This document shows positions 34,910-44,005 of a DNA stretch of 45,029 nucleotides, in pieces. The position numbers and the translations under genes were made by a program. This DNA is from Waterburya agarophytonicola KI4 (GTDB taxonomy: Bacteria > Cyanobacteriota > Cyanobacteriia > Cyanobacteriales > Xenococcaceae), in the NCBI RefSeq assembly GCF_020640915.1, contig NZ_JADWDC010000039.1:1-45029 (forward strand), written 5' to 3'. Under the pieces are notes generated by a model. The model was not told where the DNA came from. It saw nothing but the letters and a program-made list of their open reading frames with translations, and did not search any database. Position 1 is the first letter of the stretch. Each line of letters starts with the position of its first letter.

Positions 34910-35686
34910 TCAAAAAGCCGACATTGGGTTCAACCAAGTCAAAAGTTCTCGCTTTAACTGGTTGACATTTTGAGACATTCCTTGATTGAACCATTGTCCA
35001 ATCGCATCAAGTGGAGTATAAAATTCTCCCGTTTTCCACTGAATTGTTTGGTTTAGAGGCGTTAAGTGGTTTCCAACTAACTTTCTTACCGTTGTCAGAT
35101 CTGGGAAGCGATTTTGTAGAAGATGATTGAGCATATTGGTTTGATCTAAATTATCTTGATCGAATTTGATTAAAAGATTACGACGGGTATTATAATTGTC
35201 CACAATTATTTTTTCTGTTTCCAGTGGAGAAGGAGCGAATTCAACACCAAATACAGGAGAAATATTAAATTGTTCTAAAAAGGGTACTGCCTGGCTAGCG
35301 GGAAAGTTGTTGAAAGAAATTAAAATATTTCCAGCTCGTTCTACTTCGTACAAACTTCCTATCAAAAGATGTAATTTACAGCCCATGCTGTGACCAAGAC
35401 CATAGATTGGTAGATATCCTTGAGTCAACATATTAGTTCTTTTTAATCTTTCTACAACTGTTTCAAAACCATTTAAAACTTCACGAGCGATCGTAAAATG
35501 ATTAAAAGTATTGACAAAAGGGGTGGCAATGACGGCATAACCCTCTCTTGTAATTTGTTCTAATATGTCACGATAAGATATTTGAGGTACAGTAGCAACA
35601 AATGCCCCTCCTAAAAAGTGTATAATTCCAATTATTTTTTTACGAGGTAGATAAACCCAATTACCCGATATTTCTTGACAATTCAT
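34910..35686 (-). CDS. DUF1350 alpha/beta-hydrolase-like protein
   Basis: A 258-aa DUF1350 protein, a family found in cyanobacteria and plastids. The N-terminal strand-turn (GNWVYLPRKKIIGIIHFLGGAFVATVPQISYRDIL) resembles the oxyanion region of alpha/beta hydrolases, and GLGHSMGCKLH gives a nucleophile-elbow-like G-H-S-M-G. FVNTFNHFTIAREVL and the ending NHLTPLNQ with a candidate catalytic His are also family-like. Hydrolase activity is plausible, but substrate is unknown. There is no signal peptide. It is probably transcribed alone; rfbF starts about 200 bases downstream on the same strand. Confidence 0.85.
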   Translation of the reverse strand: MNCQEISGNWVYLPRKKIIGIIHFLGGAFVATVPQISYRDILEQITREGYAVIATPFVNTFNHFTIAREVLNGFETVVERLKRTNMLTQGYLPIYGLGHSMGCKLHLLIGSLYEVERAGNILISFNNFPASQAVPFLEQFNISPVFGVEFAPSPLETEKIIVDNYNTRRNLLIKFDQDNLDQTNMLNHLLQNRFPDLTTVRKLVGNHLTPLNQTIQWKTGEFYTPLDAIGQWFNQGMSQNVNQLKRELLTWLNPMSAF

Positions 35687-36060
35687 TTTTTACTGCTATG
35701 GTGTTACTTGGTTTTATATTTAATAAGTTAGATTAATAGTAATTTTAATAGTAATTTATATGCAGCTGTTTGGATATCAATGTGAGACAATGACTCTCAG
35801 ATATTAAAAATGCGATCGCGCTTTACGACCATCAAGTGAAATCCTAATACCAAAGAAGAAGCTACCGCTACGATGATTGATGCCCATGGAGAATTGGAAC
35901 TGGTCGCTTTGACTCCTTTATTGACTCATCGTTGGATTGGGTCTAGTTGCTCAAATTAACCGTAAACTGTGGAAATTTCACCGAAGTCTCGTGATAGTTT
36001 TCCTTGACAAATGGGCAATCTAAGCACAAGTAGTTTGTGTTTTTAAATTCAGCCGTATCT
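35687..36060. other. Intergenic region upstream of the CHAT gene
   Basis: About 370 bases between divergent genes. There is no good gene. A short open stretch at about 35837-35960 would encode MIDAHGELELVALTPLL and neighbours, which reads like protein, but it is under 45 codons and I cannot place it. No clear promoter or hairpin was found. Confidence 0.4.
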
Positions 36061-38649
36061 ATGCGTAACTCTATTTTAGCTATCTGTCTTGGATTAGGGA
36101 TTGTTATTGCTCCTGTAAAAATTGCCCTTAGTGTTTCAGTCACAGTCCAAAAAGAAATTGATCGCGGTAGAGAAGCCATGATACAAGGGGATTATGCAAC
36201 GGCGATCGCAAGTTGGGAACAAGCTAAACAAGGTTTGACTAGTCGTCGCAACACCGAAACAGTAGATTTAGAAACAGCAATCTTAATCGATAATTTTCTT
36301 TCCCTTGGTTATCAAGAAATAGGGGATTTAGAAAAGGCAGAAACAGCGATCGCCTCAGCGACTAAACTATTAGAAAAACAAGAATTAAATAGGGATTTAG
36401 TAGCGAAGGTTCACAATACCCAAGCAAATCTCAACCTCAAGCAAGATAATCCTCAAGCAGCAGCCTTGAATTTTCGCGCAGCCAAGGAACTATACATCAA
36501 AAATAAAGATCCAGAAGGAGAAGTAGGGGCAGCAATTAACGAAGCGATCGCTTTTCAACAACTCGGTCAATATCGCACTGCCCAAAAAATCCTCGAAAAA
36601 GCCGAACTCAAATTAACCTCTCTGCCCAAAAACCTCCAAGCAGCAGGATATAAAGCTTTGGGAACTACCTATGCAACTATCGGTGACTTTAAGGCAGCTA
36701 AAGAAAAACTAGAGGCTAGTATTGCCTTAACTCAAGATAAAGACTTGGAAGCAACGGCAAAAACTAAAATTGACTTGGCTGCTGCAATCGGGTTTTCCGA
36801 ACCTGAAACCGCGATCAAATTACTGCAAAAAGTAGGATCAAGTTCTCAAAATGGCGAAACAAAAGCGATCGCTTTACTAAACTCCATCAAGATTTATATT
36901 GAGGCTGAAGACTGGACAAAAGCAAAGGAAATTGCCCTTAATAGCCAAGATTTAATTCTCAATTTACCCCACCACGATTTTGCCAAAATCGATCTAATCG
37001 AGAAAATGGCACTGATAGAATCTCATTTAGTTTCTGTATCATCTGTCCCTCCTCATCAATCTTGGCTGAGTTCTCTGAAGCTTCTCGCTAGTAAACCAGA
37101 TACTTTAATCAACCAGAGTCACAAGCAGCTATTAGAACAAATTGCTCAATCTGCCCAGTCTAAAGGTATAGTTCGGACAGAATCCTATGCAATGGGAACT
37201 TTAGCCTATCTCGAAGAACAACAGGGAAATCTAACCAAAGCGATCGCTCTCAATCAATATGCCTTGGATTTAGCCGAAAAAATTGTCGCGGAAGATATAG
37301 CTTATCAATGGCAGTGGCAGTTAGGCAGAATTTTTAAAACTCAGGGAGAAACTACTAGAGCGATCGCCTCTTATGAGCAAGCAGTAAATAACTTAGGTCA
37401 AATTCGTGAAGATTTAGTGGCTTTCAATCCAGAATCTCAATACTCTTTCCGAGAAAGTGTCGAACCCGTCTATCGACAGTTAGTAGAATTACTGATTTCT
37501 CAGCCTACCCAAGATAATTTAATTCAAGCCAGAGATACTATTGAATCTTTACAGATGGCTGAACTAGAAAACTATTTCCGCCAAGCCTGTCTCCAAGCCA
37601 CGCCAGAAAAAATAGATAATATAGATCCTGCTGCTGCCACAATTTACCCGATCGTTACTCCAGAAAAATTGGCAGTCTTGACTTCTATTCCTGGTCAATC
37701 CATTAAGTTACATACTCAAGACATCAATTCTGATGAAATTGAAAGCCAAATTAAAGAGTTAGTCGGGCAATTTAATCCCGCAGCCTCTAATAAAAGAAGA
37801 AAAGCTAATTCCCAAAAATTTTATAGCTGGTTAGTTGAACCTAGTCTTAAGGATTTCCAAACAGCAAAAATTGAAACTTTAGTCTTTGTCCTTGATAGTA
37901 GTTTGCGCAATCTTCCTGTCTCCGCTCTTTATGATGGCGAACAATATCTAATCGAAAATTATGCGATCGCTTTAACTCCAGGGCTACAATTACTACCTTC
38001 TAGTACTTTGGAAAATAAAAAACTGGAAGCAGTAGTGGCAGGTTTAAGTGAAGCTAACCAAGGATTTGTTGCTCTGCCAGGAGTTAAAACAGAAGTACAA
38101 GAGATTGCTGCCAATATTGACTCCAAACTACTACTCGATCAAGAATTTACTAACGATCGCCTCCGTCAAACATTAAAAGCCACTACCGAAGCACCAATCT
38201 TACATTTAGCAACCCACGGTCAATTTAGCTCCAAAGCAGAAGAGACTTTTATCTTAACTTGGGACGATCGCATTGATATTAACGAACTCGAACAACTATT
38301 AAAAGTGCGAGAAGAAACACCCAAACTAATCCCTATTGAACTATTAGTATTAAGTGCCTGTCAAACTGCCCAAGGTGATGATAAAGCAGCATTAGGTATT
38401 GCTGGAATTGCCCTTAAATCAGGTGCCAGAAGTACAATTGGTACATTGTGGTCAGTTGCCGATGAATCTACCGCTTTATTGATAGATCGGGTATACAAGC
38501 AAATCGCTTTAGCGAAGCCTAACGAAGTTATCGCTCCTCAAAATAAAGCCCAAATCCTTAGACAAGCACAATTAGAGTTAATTCAATCAGAACAATTCAA
38601 TCATCCTTACTATTGGGCTCCCTTTGTTTTAGTTGGAAATTGGATTTAA
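36061..38649 (+). CDS. Secreted TPR-CHAT (caspase-like) protein
   Basis: An 862-aa protein started at ATG 36061 (an upstream GTG at 36037 would spoil the signal). A signal peptide is seen at 1-24 (NSILAICLGLGIVIAPVKIALS). Residues about 30-470 are TPR-type helical repeats (for example EAMIQGDYATAIASWEQAKQGL, GTLAYLEEQQGNLTKAIALNQYA). The C-terminal CHAT domain (about 540-862) has the catalytic dyad H719 in LHLATHGQFSS and C767 in LSACQTAQGD, plus GARSTIGTLWSVAD and the end HPYYWAPFVLVGNW. Both catalytic residues are present, so a cysteine protease activity is plausible. Export would place it in the periplasm. A DUF928 gene follows. Confidence 0.92.
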   Translation: MRNSILAICLGLGIVIAPVKIALSVSVTVQKEIDRGREAMIQGDYATAIASWEQAKQGLTSRRNTETVDLETAILIDNFLSLGYQEIGDLEKAETAIASATKLLEKQELNRDLVAKVHNTQANLNLKQDNPQAAALNFRAAKELYIKNKDPEGEVGAAINEAIAFQQLGQYRTAQKILEKAELKLTSLPKNLQAAGYKALGTTYATIGDFKAAKEKLEASIALTQDKDLEATAKTKIDLAAAIGFSEPETAIKLLQKVGSSSQNGETKAIALLNSIKIYIEAEDWTKAKEIALNSQDLILNLPHHDFAKIDLIEKMALIESHLVSVSSVPPHQSWLSSLKLLASKPDTLINQSHKQLLEQIAQSAQSKGIVRTESYAMGTLAYLEEQQGNLTKAIALNQYALDLAEKIVAEDIAYQWQWQLGRIFKTQGETTRAIASYEQAVNNLGQIREDLVAFNPESQYSFRESVEPVYRQLVELLISQPTQDNLIQARDTIESLQMAELENYFRQACLQATPEKIDNIDPAAATIYPIVTPEKLAVLTSIPGQSIKLHTQDINSDEIESQIKELVGQFNPAASNKRRKANSQKFYSWLVEPSLKDFQTAKIETLVFVLDSSLRNLPVSALYDGEQYLIENYAIALTPGLQLLPSSTLENKKLEAVVAGLSEANQGFVALPGVKTEVQEIAANIDSKLLLDQEFTNDRLRQTLKATTEAPILHLATHGQFSSKAEETFILTWDDRIDINELEQLLKVREETPKLIPIELLVLSACQTAQGDDKAALGIAGIALKSGARSTIGTLWSVADESTALLIDRVYKQIALAKPNEVIAPQNKAQILRQAQLELIQSEQFNHPYYWAPFVLVGNWI

Positions 38650-38920
38650 TGTCCTAATGGCTTTAGTTAATTAAGTTATAGAAGCAAGGTAAATCTAATT
38701 TTTTGCATATTTCTATCCTATGTATTTCTACTTATAAAAATATTATAATTCAAACTTTATTGCGTGTATTTAATGAGTTAAAAATATTGTTTCTTGAATT
38801 TAAAAAAATTAGATGAATATTATTTTGCTTATAAAAATATTTGATGAAAAATCCAATACTAGATAGACTTTAAAATTATAATAATTGAGATAATAAATTA
38901 AATTATTTTCCAAGCAAATC

Positions 38921-39631
38921 ATGTTTTATAAAGTATTATTAATCGCATTTGGTTTTATTACTATTCTTTCTTCTGACATTGTCCATGCTTCTCCCCAAAA
39001 GAAGTCTCCACAAAACTCAAATTCACAACCAGAACAAAAAACTAAAACAACCAATAATTCTTTTACTAGTTTTAAACCTCCTAATAAAAGTCAACCTCAA
39101 TATACAGTCGGAGGAGCAACAAGAGGAGATACCTGTGCTGTCGATCGAAAAGATAGAAATGAAATTACAGCACTAGTTCCTGAAAAAGAGCAAAGTTTGA
39201 CTTTACAATCTCATCCCAGCTTTTTTGCTTATGTTTCTCCTATGAATGGAGATAAATTAGCTACATTTATTGTTAAAGATCGAACAGAAGATTATTACTA
39301 TTCCCAGCAATTAAGTCTTCCAGCATCGGGTGGTATTGTCAAAATGACCCTTGCTGAAGATGCACCTCCATTAGAAATAGGTCAAGACTATACTTGGTTT
39401 TTGCGAATTCAATGTAATGCTGATTTAAAACCTGAAGATCCTCTCATTAGTGCCAGCATAACTAGGGTCAAAGAGATTATTTCTGAGATGAGTCACAATG
39501 ACTTCCGATCTAATTCTCACATTTGGTACGACTCTTTAAATGATGCTTTTGAGCTTTACCAGTCTGGAGAAGATATTTATTGGTCTCAACTACTTACTGA
39601 TATTAGTATGAATAGATTTGTTGCTCAATAA
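38921..39631 (+). CDS. DUF928 secreted protein
   Basis: A 236-aa DUF928 protein with a signal peptide (MFYKVLLIAFGFITILSSDIVHA), a low-complexity Lys/Asn/Gln/Ser linker, then the domain: GGATRGDTCAVDRKDRNEITALVPE, LTLQSHPSFFAYVSP, LEIGQDYTWFLRIQCN with a Cys pair that could form a disulfide, and a helical end (WYDSLNDAFELYQSGED). The function is unknown; DUF928 genes are often next to CHAT or CHASE2 genes in cyanobacteria, and here the CHAT gene is 270 bases upstream on the same strand. A joint periplasmic role is inferred from this context. Confidence 0.85.
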   Translation: MFYKVLLIAFGFITILSSDIVHASPQKKSPQNSNSQPEQKTKTTNNSFTSFKPPNKSQPQYTVGGATRGDTCAVDRKDRNEITALVPEKEQSLTLQSHPSFFAYVSPMNGDKLATFIVKDRTEDYYYSQQLSLPASGGIVKMTLAEDAPPLEIGQDYTWFLRIQCNADLKPEDPLISASITRVKEIISEMSHNDFRSNSHIWYDSLNDAFELYQSGEDIYWSQLLTDISMNRFVAQ

Positions 39632-39730
39632 TTTAGGTTTCAAGATTCTAGAGCTAAAGATCGATTAGGATTTTAACATCCAAATTCAAATGTTGTACAT
39701 TAGGCATCGCGCAGAAATAAATTCCCCTTA

Positions 39731-39988
39731 TTAGTTTAAATTAGGCAGAATTGAATAATTCCAACTTTCTTGAAACCGATCTCGCTGAAGATTTACTTTC
39801 TCTAGCTCTTCATCACTAATTTTTTGTCCAATAATTCCATAGGGGATAACTTTTCCTAGTTCTTGATTGGGAAAATCATGGGTCTTAAGCACAATTGGCT
39901 CTTTTTTCCGCTGCCATTCTTGTCCTTTATTATAATATTTTCCTATCAATTCTTTTTTCTTCGTATCTACTGAAATTACTGGCTGTCT
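39731..39988 (-). pseudogene. ISAzo13-like transposase remnant with internal deletion
   Basis: An open stretch of about 85 codons between stops. The first part reads PVISVDTKKKELIGKYYNKGQEW and then LKTHDFPNQELGKVIPYGI, which is characteristic of the middle of ISAzo13-family transposases. It then jumps to KISDEELEKVNLQRDRFQESWNYSI, which resembles their C terminus. The catalytic core between them and the whole N-terminal half are missing, so it cannot be functional. No start codon fits the true transposase N terminus. The family match is from recalled sequence. Confidence 0.72.
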
Positions 39989-40078
39989 TTATCAGTATGA
40001 GTTTTCAGGTGATCGAGTTTGGTTTTTGACAGTTTAATTTGCGATCGCAAATCCTAAAACATTAGATTTAAAATCTTG

Positions 40079-40117
40079 AAATCAACTATTTACGTTAACT
40101 CACATAATAGTTGATTT
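40079..40117. terminator. 12-bp hairpin downstream of the TauE/SafE gene
   Basis: AAATCAACTATT (40079-40090) and AATAGTTGATTT (40106-40117) pair perfectly around 15 bases. The hairpin is about 40 bases after the permease stop on the minus strand. There is only a weak T-rich tail, so it may be a terminator or an edge of the decayed mobile element next to it. Confidence 0.5.
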
Positions 40118-40155
40118 GTACAGTGCGTAACTTCTATGTTTAGATTTTTTTGACT

Positions 40156-40920
40156 TTAGAGTTGATAGCTTTTCCAAGCCTGCCATAAATTTAATACTGC
40201 CATAGATGCCAAAAATAAAACAAAAATTCTACTGACTAGAGAATCTGGTAATTTGGGTAATACTCTCGTTCCCAATTGAGAACCAATCATTCCACCAATA
40301 CCTAAGATTAAACCTTCAAAGTAAAGAACGTTTCCTTGAGTTGCATGGACTATACAAGAAGAAATAGTTGCAGCAACAATGACCCCCAGACTGGTTCGAA
40401 TGGCTACCTTGATATCTTCGTTGAGTAGGAGCATTTGTAAAGGTACCATAATCGCACCACCACCTACACCTAACAAACCCGCAAGAAAACCAGCAATACT
40501 ACCAGTAGTAATTTTAGAGATAACAGGATTTAAAAAACTATTAGACTGCTTATTTTGAGTTACTATTTTTTTTCGTAACTGAATTAAAAATATATTTGTG
40601 ATTAAGAAAAGACTGAAAATACCTAATAAAAGATAGTCGGGTATTTTTACCGCTAAGTACACCCCTAATTGCGCTGCAATAATAGCTGGAATAGCAATAT
40701 ACATAACTCGCTTTAGATCGAGATAGCCATTGCGCCAATTATAGAAACTGCCAGTACTAGAACTCAAAACGATTACTAAGCTACTGGTAGCTACAGCTTG
40801 AATAGGAGTATAGCCCAATGCTACTAATAAGGAAACGATAATAAATCCGCCCCCAATACCTAATAATCCCGATAATACTCCCGAAAATATACCAGCGATC
40901 GCTAAAATCAACCAGTCCAT
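40156..40920 (-). CDS. TauE/SafE-family membrane transporter
   Basis: A 254-aa permease of the TauE/SafE (PF01925) family, with two internally repeated halves: GVLSGLLGIGGGFIIVSLLVALG at the start and AGFLAGLLGVGGGAIMVPLQMLL in the middle, the hallmark of the family. About eight hydrophobic segments are visible. Members export or import sulfite, sulfonates or other organic anions. The substrate cannot be told and there are no sulfur genes nearby. It lies 31 bases downstream of the amidase gene on the same strand and may be co-transcribed. Confidence 0.93.
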   Translation of the reverse strand: MDWLILAIAGIFSGVLSGLLGIGGGFIIVSLLVALGYTPIQAVATSSLVIVLSSSTGSFYNWRNGYLDLKRVMYIAIPAIIAAQLGVYLAVKIPDYLLLGIFSLFLITNIFLIQLRKKIVTQNKQSNSFLNPVISKITTGSIAGFLAGLLGVGGGAIMVPLQMLLLNEDIKVAIRTSLGVIVAATISSCIVHATQGNVLYFEGLILGIGGMIGSQLGTRVLPKLPDSLVSRIFVLFLASMAVLNLWQAWKSYQL

Positions 40921-40951
40921 AATTATTAATTTAGCGATTTCCTAATCGAAT

Positions 40952-42775
40952 TTATTCTACAGAGGCAAACCATTCTTTTATTCCTTGGGCGATCGCTTTA
41001 CTCAACTTTCTTTGCTCGACACTATTAGTAATCCATTCAAATTCTTGAGGATTAATCATAAAGCCTAACTCTAATAATATAGATGGTGCTGTATGGGGAC
41101 GAGTCAAAGCTAAATTATTCCAGAAAGTGCCAGCATCAGGACGATTTAATTTATTAACTAAATAATCGTGTAAGAATATAGCAGGAGCATGAGCTTGAGT
41201 GTTATACCAAAAAGTACTTATTCCTTGAGTATTCTCCGCATCTCCACTATCGGGTAAAGCATTGTAATGAATGGAAATAGCCAGATCTGGTTTAACTTGA
41301 TCGATCGCCTTTACTCTGTCTTCTAGAGAAACATCAACATCTTCTTCTCTGGTTAAATAAACTTTTGCACCCAATTTAATTAATTCTTGTTCGACTAATT
41401 TAGCCATCAATAAATTAACATCTTTCTCAGGATAACCTGTATGTCCTTTTGAACCCGACTCTTTCCCTCCATGTCCTGGATCTAGCAATATAAAAATATT
41501 ATTTAAGGGTTGCTGAATTAGAGGTGCATCTGTTGGATCTTTAACCGAGCGATCCATATTCAACAATGGTTCTATTTTAGGTGGATGACGTAAAGAAAAA
41601 ATCAAACTAGTCCCTTCATAATGGAGATCGTAACCCCATTGGCGATCGCTATTCAGTTCAAAAGTATAGTCAATCTGAGTCGGCGATACCTGTTGCCAAT
41701 CAAGACGTTTAATTAGTGGATCTGAATCTAAAAGAATCGTATCGGTTTGAGCGATAGTGTTATGTAGAGATAAAGTTATACTATCTTCTTTTTGTTCTAT
41801 TTCTACGGGTACGGGTAGTTGCAAGGGAAATATAATTTCTGTCGCTGATTCTTTTTGTCTAGCAATAATACCTCTGATCGTTGACTGCGGGGGAATATTT
41901 CCAGGTACGGGTTCGGTTTCTGCTGCTTTAATCCAAGCACCATAATCGAGTCTCAACCATTCTCCTTCTTTTCCTGTCACCCTAGCTCTACTGCCTTTGG
42001 GTAAGGGCGTTAAGCGAGAATAATTATTACTTGCCCCTGTTCTAGATACTCCCGCGTCAGCAATAACTTCTACTACTTTGATATCTTTGGGGGAAAGTAT
42101 CTGGATCTTTCCTCTACCCTTCTGAGTTACAATTTCTCCGTCTTGTTCTAATTCAAATATAGGCTTGCCATAATTGTAAGGAAAATCTAAGGTAGTACAT
42201 CCTTGGTATCTGCTTATACTAGAGTTATTTATCGGTTGATTCTCCATAGTCAATACCGCAGAGTTGGGAGGCAATTCAATAGAATTTACCTGAGGCAATA
42301 ATACTATTTTGCTTTTACCTATCCTGGCAGAAACCTTGGCATCCTTCGGAGCTACTGCGCTCAAACAAATTGGCTCGTTGGGCAAACGAGCTATATCTAC
42401 ATCGGGTATTAAAGAATCTTGACCGAAAGCCAAATCTTCAGGAATTTCTGGCTGACTACTATTACGAGTAACTTTGATTTCTGTTTCTTCGTCTTCGTAA
42501 CGAATTTTAAAAATATTTTCTCCTATTTTAAGAGGCAAGCTCGGGGCAAAATGTCCTGAAACACTACGATTTTCAATTTTTTTTCCATTAATGAAAACCG
42601 ATGCTTGAGGTGGTGCTGTACCAATAAAAAATATTTTCTCGGCAACAGTTTGATGTTCTGGAGGTGGATAAACAATCGATAAAGGGGATTTTGCTTGAGC
42701 GGGTAAGGAAATTGTGACCATACTAGCGATCGACAAAATATCCGTTAAAACTGTTAAACCGAGCAATTGTTTCAT
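40952..42775 (-). CDS. N-acetylmuramoyl-L-alanine amidase (Amidase_3) with N-terminal extensions
   Basis: A 607-aa exported cell-wall hydrolase that cuts the bond between MurNAc and the stem peptide. A signal peptide is at about 1-28. Ig-like or AMIN-type beta domains follow, with an SH3-like region near 235-290 (YSRLTPLPKGSRARVTGKEGEWLRLDYGAWI). The zinc-amidase domain covers about 425-607: LLDPGHGGKESG with the zinc His, TGYPEKDVNL with the zinc Glu, ISIHYNA with the second His, and LLELGFMINPQE with the catalytic Glu. All four are present. It is likely active in division or septal-junction remodelling. It is upstream of the TauE/SafE gene. Confidence 0.93.
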   Translation of the reverse strand: MKQLLGLTVLTDILSIASMVTISLPAQAKSPLSIVYPPPEHQTVAEKIFFIGTAPPQASVFINGKKIENRSVSGHFAPSLPLKIGENIFKIRYEDEETEIKVTRNSSQPEIPEDLAFGQDSLIPDVDIARLPNEPICLSAVAPKDAKVSARIGKSKIVLLPQVNSIELPPNSAVLTMENQPINNSSISRYQGCTTLDFPYNYGKPIFELEQDGEIVTQKGRGKIQILSPKDIKVVEVIADAGVSRTGASNNYSRLTPLPKGSRARVTGKEGEWLRLDYGAWIKAAETEPVPGNIPPQSTIRGIIARQKESATEIIFPLQLPVPVEIEQKEDSITLSLHNTIAQTDTILLDSDPLIKRLDWQQVSPTQIDYTFELNSDRQWGYDLHYEGTSLIFSLRHPPKIEPLLNMDRSVKDPTDAPLIQQPLNNIFILLDPGHGGKESGSKGHTGYPEKDVNLLMAKLVEQELIKLGAKVYLTREEDVDVSLEDRVKAIDQVKPDLAISIHYNALPDSGDAENTQGISTFWYNTQAHAPAIFLHDYLVNKLNRPDAGTFWNNLALTRPHTAPSILLELGFMINPQEFEWITNSVEQRKLSKAIAQGIKEWFASVE

Positions 42776-42796
42776 TGATTTATTTGAGCGATGAGA

Positions 42797-43858
42797 TTAT
42801 TTCCACCCCGAACGATCCATAATCTTAACTGCATCTGCATTATTTTTCCCGTATGCAGAAACATTATTAGTATCTTCTTTAAACTCGCCAAAGCTCTGGA
42901 GTACAGAATTGGAAGGAGTTCCCTCTACTACAGGATATTCATTATTCCCCAAGGCAAAAAATTCTTGAGCTTTAGGGGTAGCTAAATATTCCAGAAAAGC
43001 GATCGCCTGTTCTTGGTGAGGAGCATTGGCTAGCATTCCCGCACCACTTATATTAACGTGGGTTCCTCGATCTGATTGATTGGGAAATATTACCCCAATT
43101 TTGCTAAATACTTCTGGGTTATCTTCGTATCTAGCTAAATAATAGGTATTTGCGATCGTGACATCTCCTAATCCCGCCGCTACCGCTTCAATATTCCCCG
43201 TATCGTTGCTTTGTGGGGGACGAGCTAGGTTTGCTATCAATCCTTTAATCCATTCTGCCGTGGCTTCCTCTCCTTTTTCTTCGATCATTCCCGCTACCAA
43301 AGATTGATTGTATATATTGCTAGAAGAACGTACTAAAATCTTACCCTTCCATTTAGGATCGGCTAAATCTTCGTAACTAGAGATATCCGTAGGATTAACT
43401 TTGTCTTTGTTATACATAATCACTCTTGCTCGCTTACTATAACCAAACCAAAGATTTCCTGGATGATGTAGATGCTCGGGAATTTTTTCCGTCAAAATTG
43501 CAGATTTCACAGGAGCAAAGATGCCAGCTTGATCTGCACGCCACAATCTTCCTCCATCTACAGTAATCAAAATATCAGCGGGGCTATTTGTGCCTTCACT
43601 TTTGATTCTCTCAATTAGTTCGTCATCTTTCCCTTCAATTAAATTAACTTTGATTCCTGTTTGTTCTGTGAATCCCTCATACAGTTCGTCATCAGTATTG
43701 TAATGACGAGCAGAATAAATATTAACTTGTCCGCCTATTTTTCCCCCTGTATCTTGCGTCTGTTGTTCTCCTTGAGTTTGGTTACAGGCAACAACCAAAG
43801 CAGCAGTAGTCATACTGATAAAAAAACGGCGAGAAAACTTATTTATATGGTTACTCAT
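42797..43858 (-). CDS. futA: Iron(III)-binding protein FutA
   Basis: A 353-aa substrate-binding protein for ferric iron uptake. The N terminus has a twin-arginine motif (S9-R-R-F-F) and a lipobox-like VVAC25, so it may be Tat-exported and lipid-anchored. The iron site residues are recognisable: the His/Tyr in YSARHYNTD and the Tyr cluster in ANTYYLARYED, besides a further Tyr. GKIGGQVNIYSARH and DRGTHVNISGAGM are typical FutA motifs. No futB or futC is adjacent, as in other cyanobacteria where these genes are scattered. A Fur-like site lies about 65 bases upstream, so iron repression is expected. Confidence 0.93.
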   Translation of the reverse strand: MSNHINKFSRRFFISMTTAALVVACNQTQGEQQTQDTGGKIGGQVNIYSARHYNTDDELYEGFTEQTGIKVNLIEGKDDELIERIKSEGTNSPADILITVDGGRLWRADQAGIFAPVKSAILTEKIPEHLHHPGNLWFGYSKRARVIMYNKDKVNPTDISSYEDLADPKWKGKILVRSSSNIYNQSLVAGMIEEKGEEATAEWIKGLIANLARPPQSNDTGNIEAVAAGLGDVTIANTYYLARYEDNPEVFSKIGVIFPNQSDRGTHVNISGAGMLANAPHQEQAIAFLEYLATPKAQEFFALGNNEYPVVEGTPSNSVLQSFGEFKEDTNNVSAYGKNNADAVKIMDRSGWK

Positions 43859-43922
43859 AAAAACTCACGCAATAGAATTGTCTGGTTATCAAAACATTTT
43901 AAGACTTCTATCATACAGTTTT

Positions 43923-43937
43923 TGCTATTAATTCTCA
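43923..43937 (-). promoter_or_regulatory. Candidate Fur box upstream of futA
   Basis: On the minus strand TGAGAATTAATAGCA agrees with the 7-1-7 Fur model TGATAATNATTATCA at 12 of 14 informative positions and keeps dyad symmetry. It is 65 bases before the start. Not proven; AT-rich spacers give chance matches. Confidence 0.55.
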
Positions 43938-44005
43938 ATAAGCTACAGCTATTGAACTCTAAACTCTTGAGCTATCAAGGTTATAGAAAAAATAGCAAAC
44001 TAGAA

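Noticed and set aside
35837-35960. Short open stretch encoding MIDAHGELELVALTPLL
   Set aside because: It reads like protein but is under 45 codons, has no clear start and cannot be tied to a family. It may be a relic.
36037-36060. GTG start for the CHAT gene
   Set aside because: It would put eight extra residues before the signal peptide; ATG 36061 is better.
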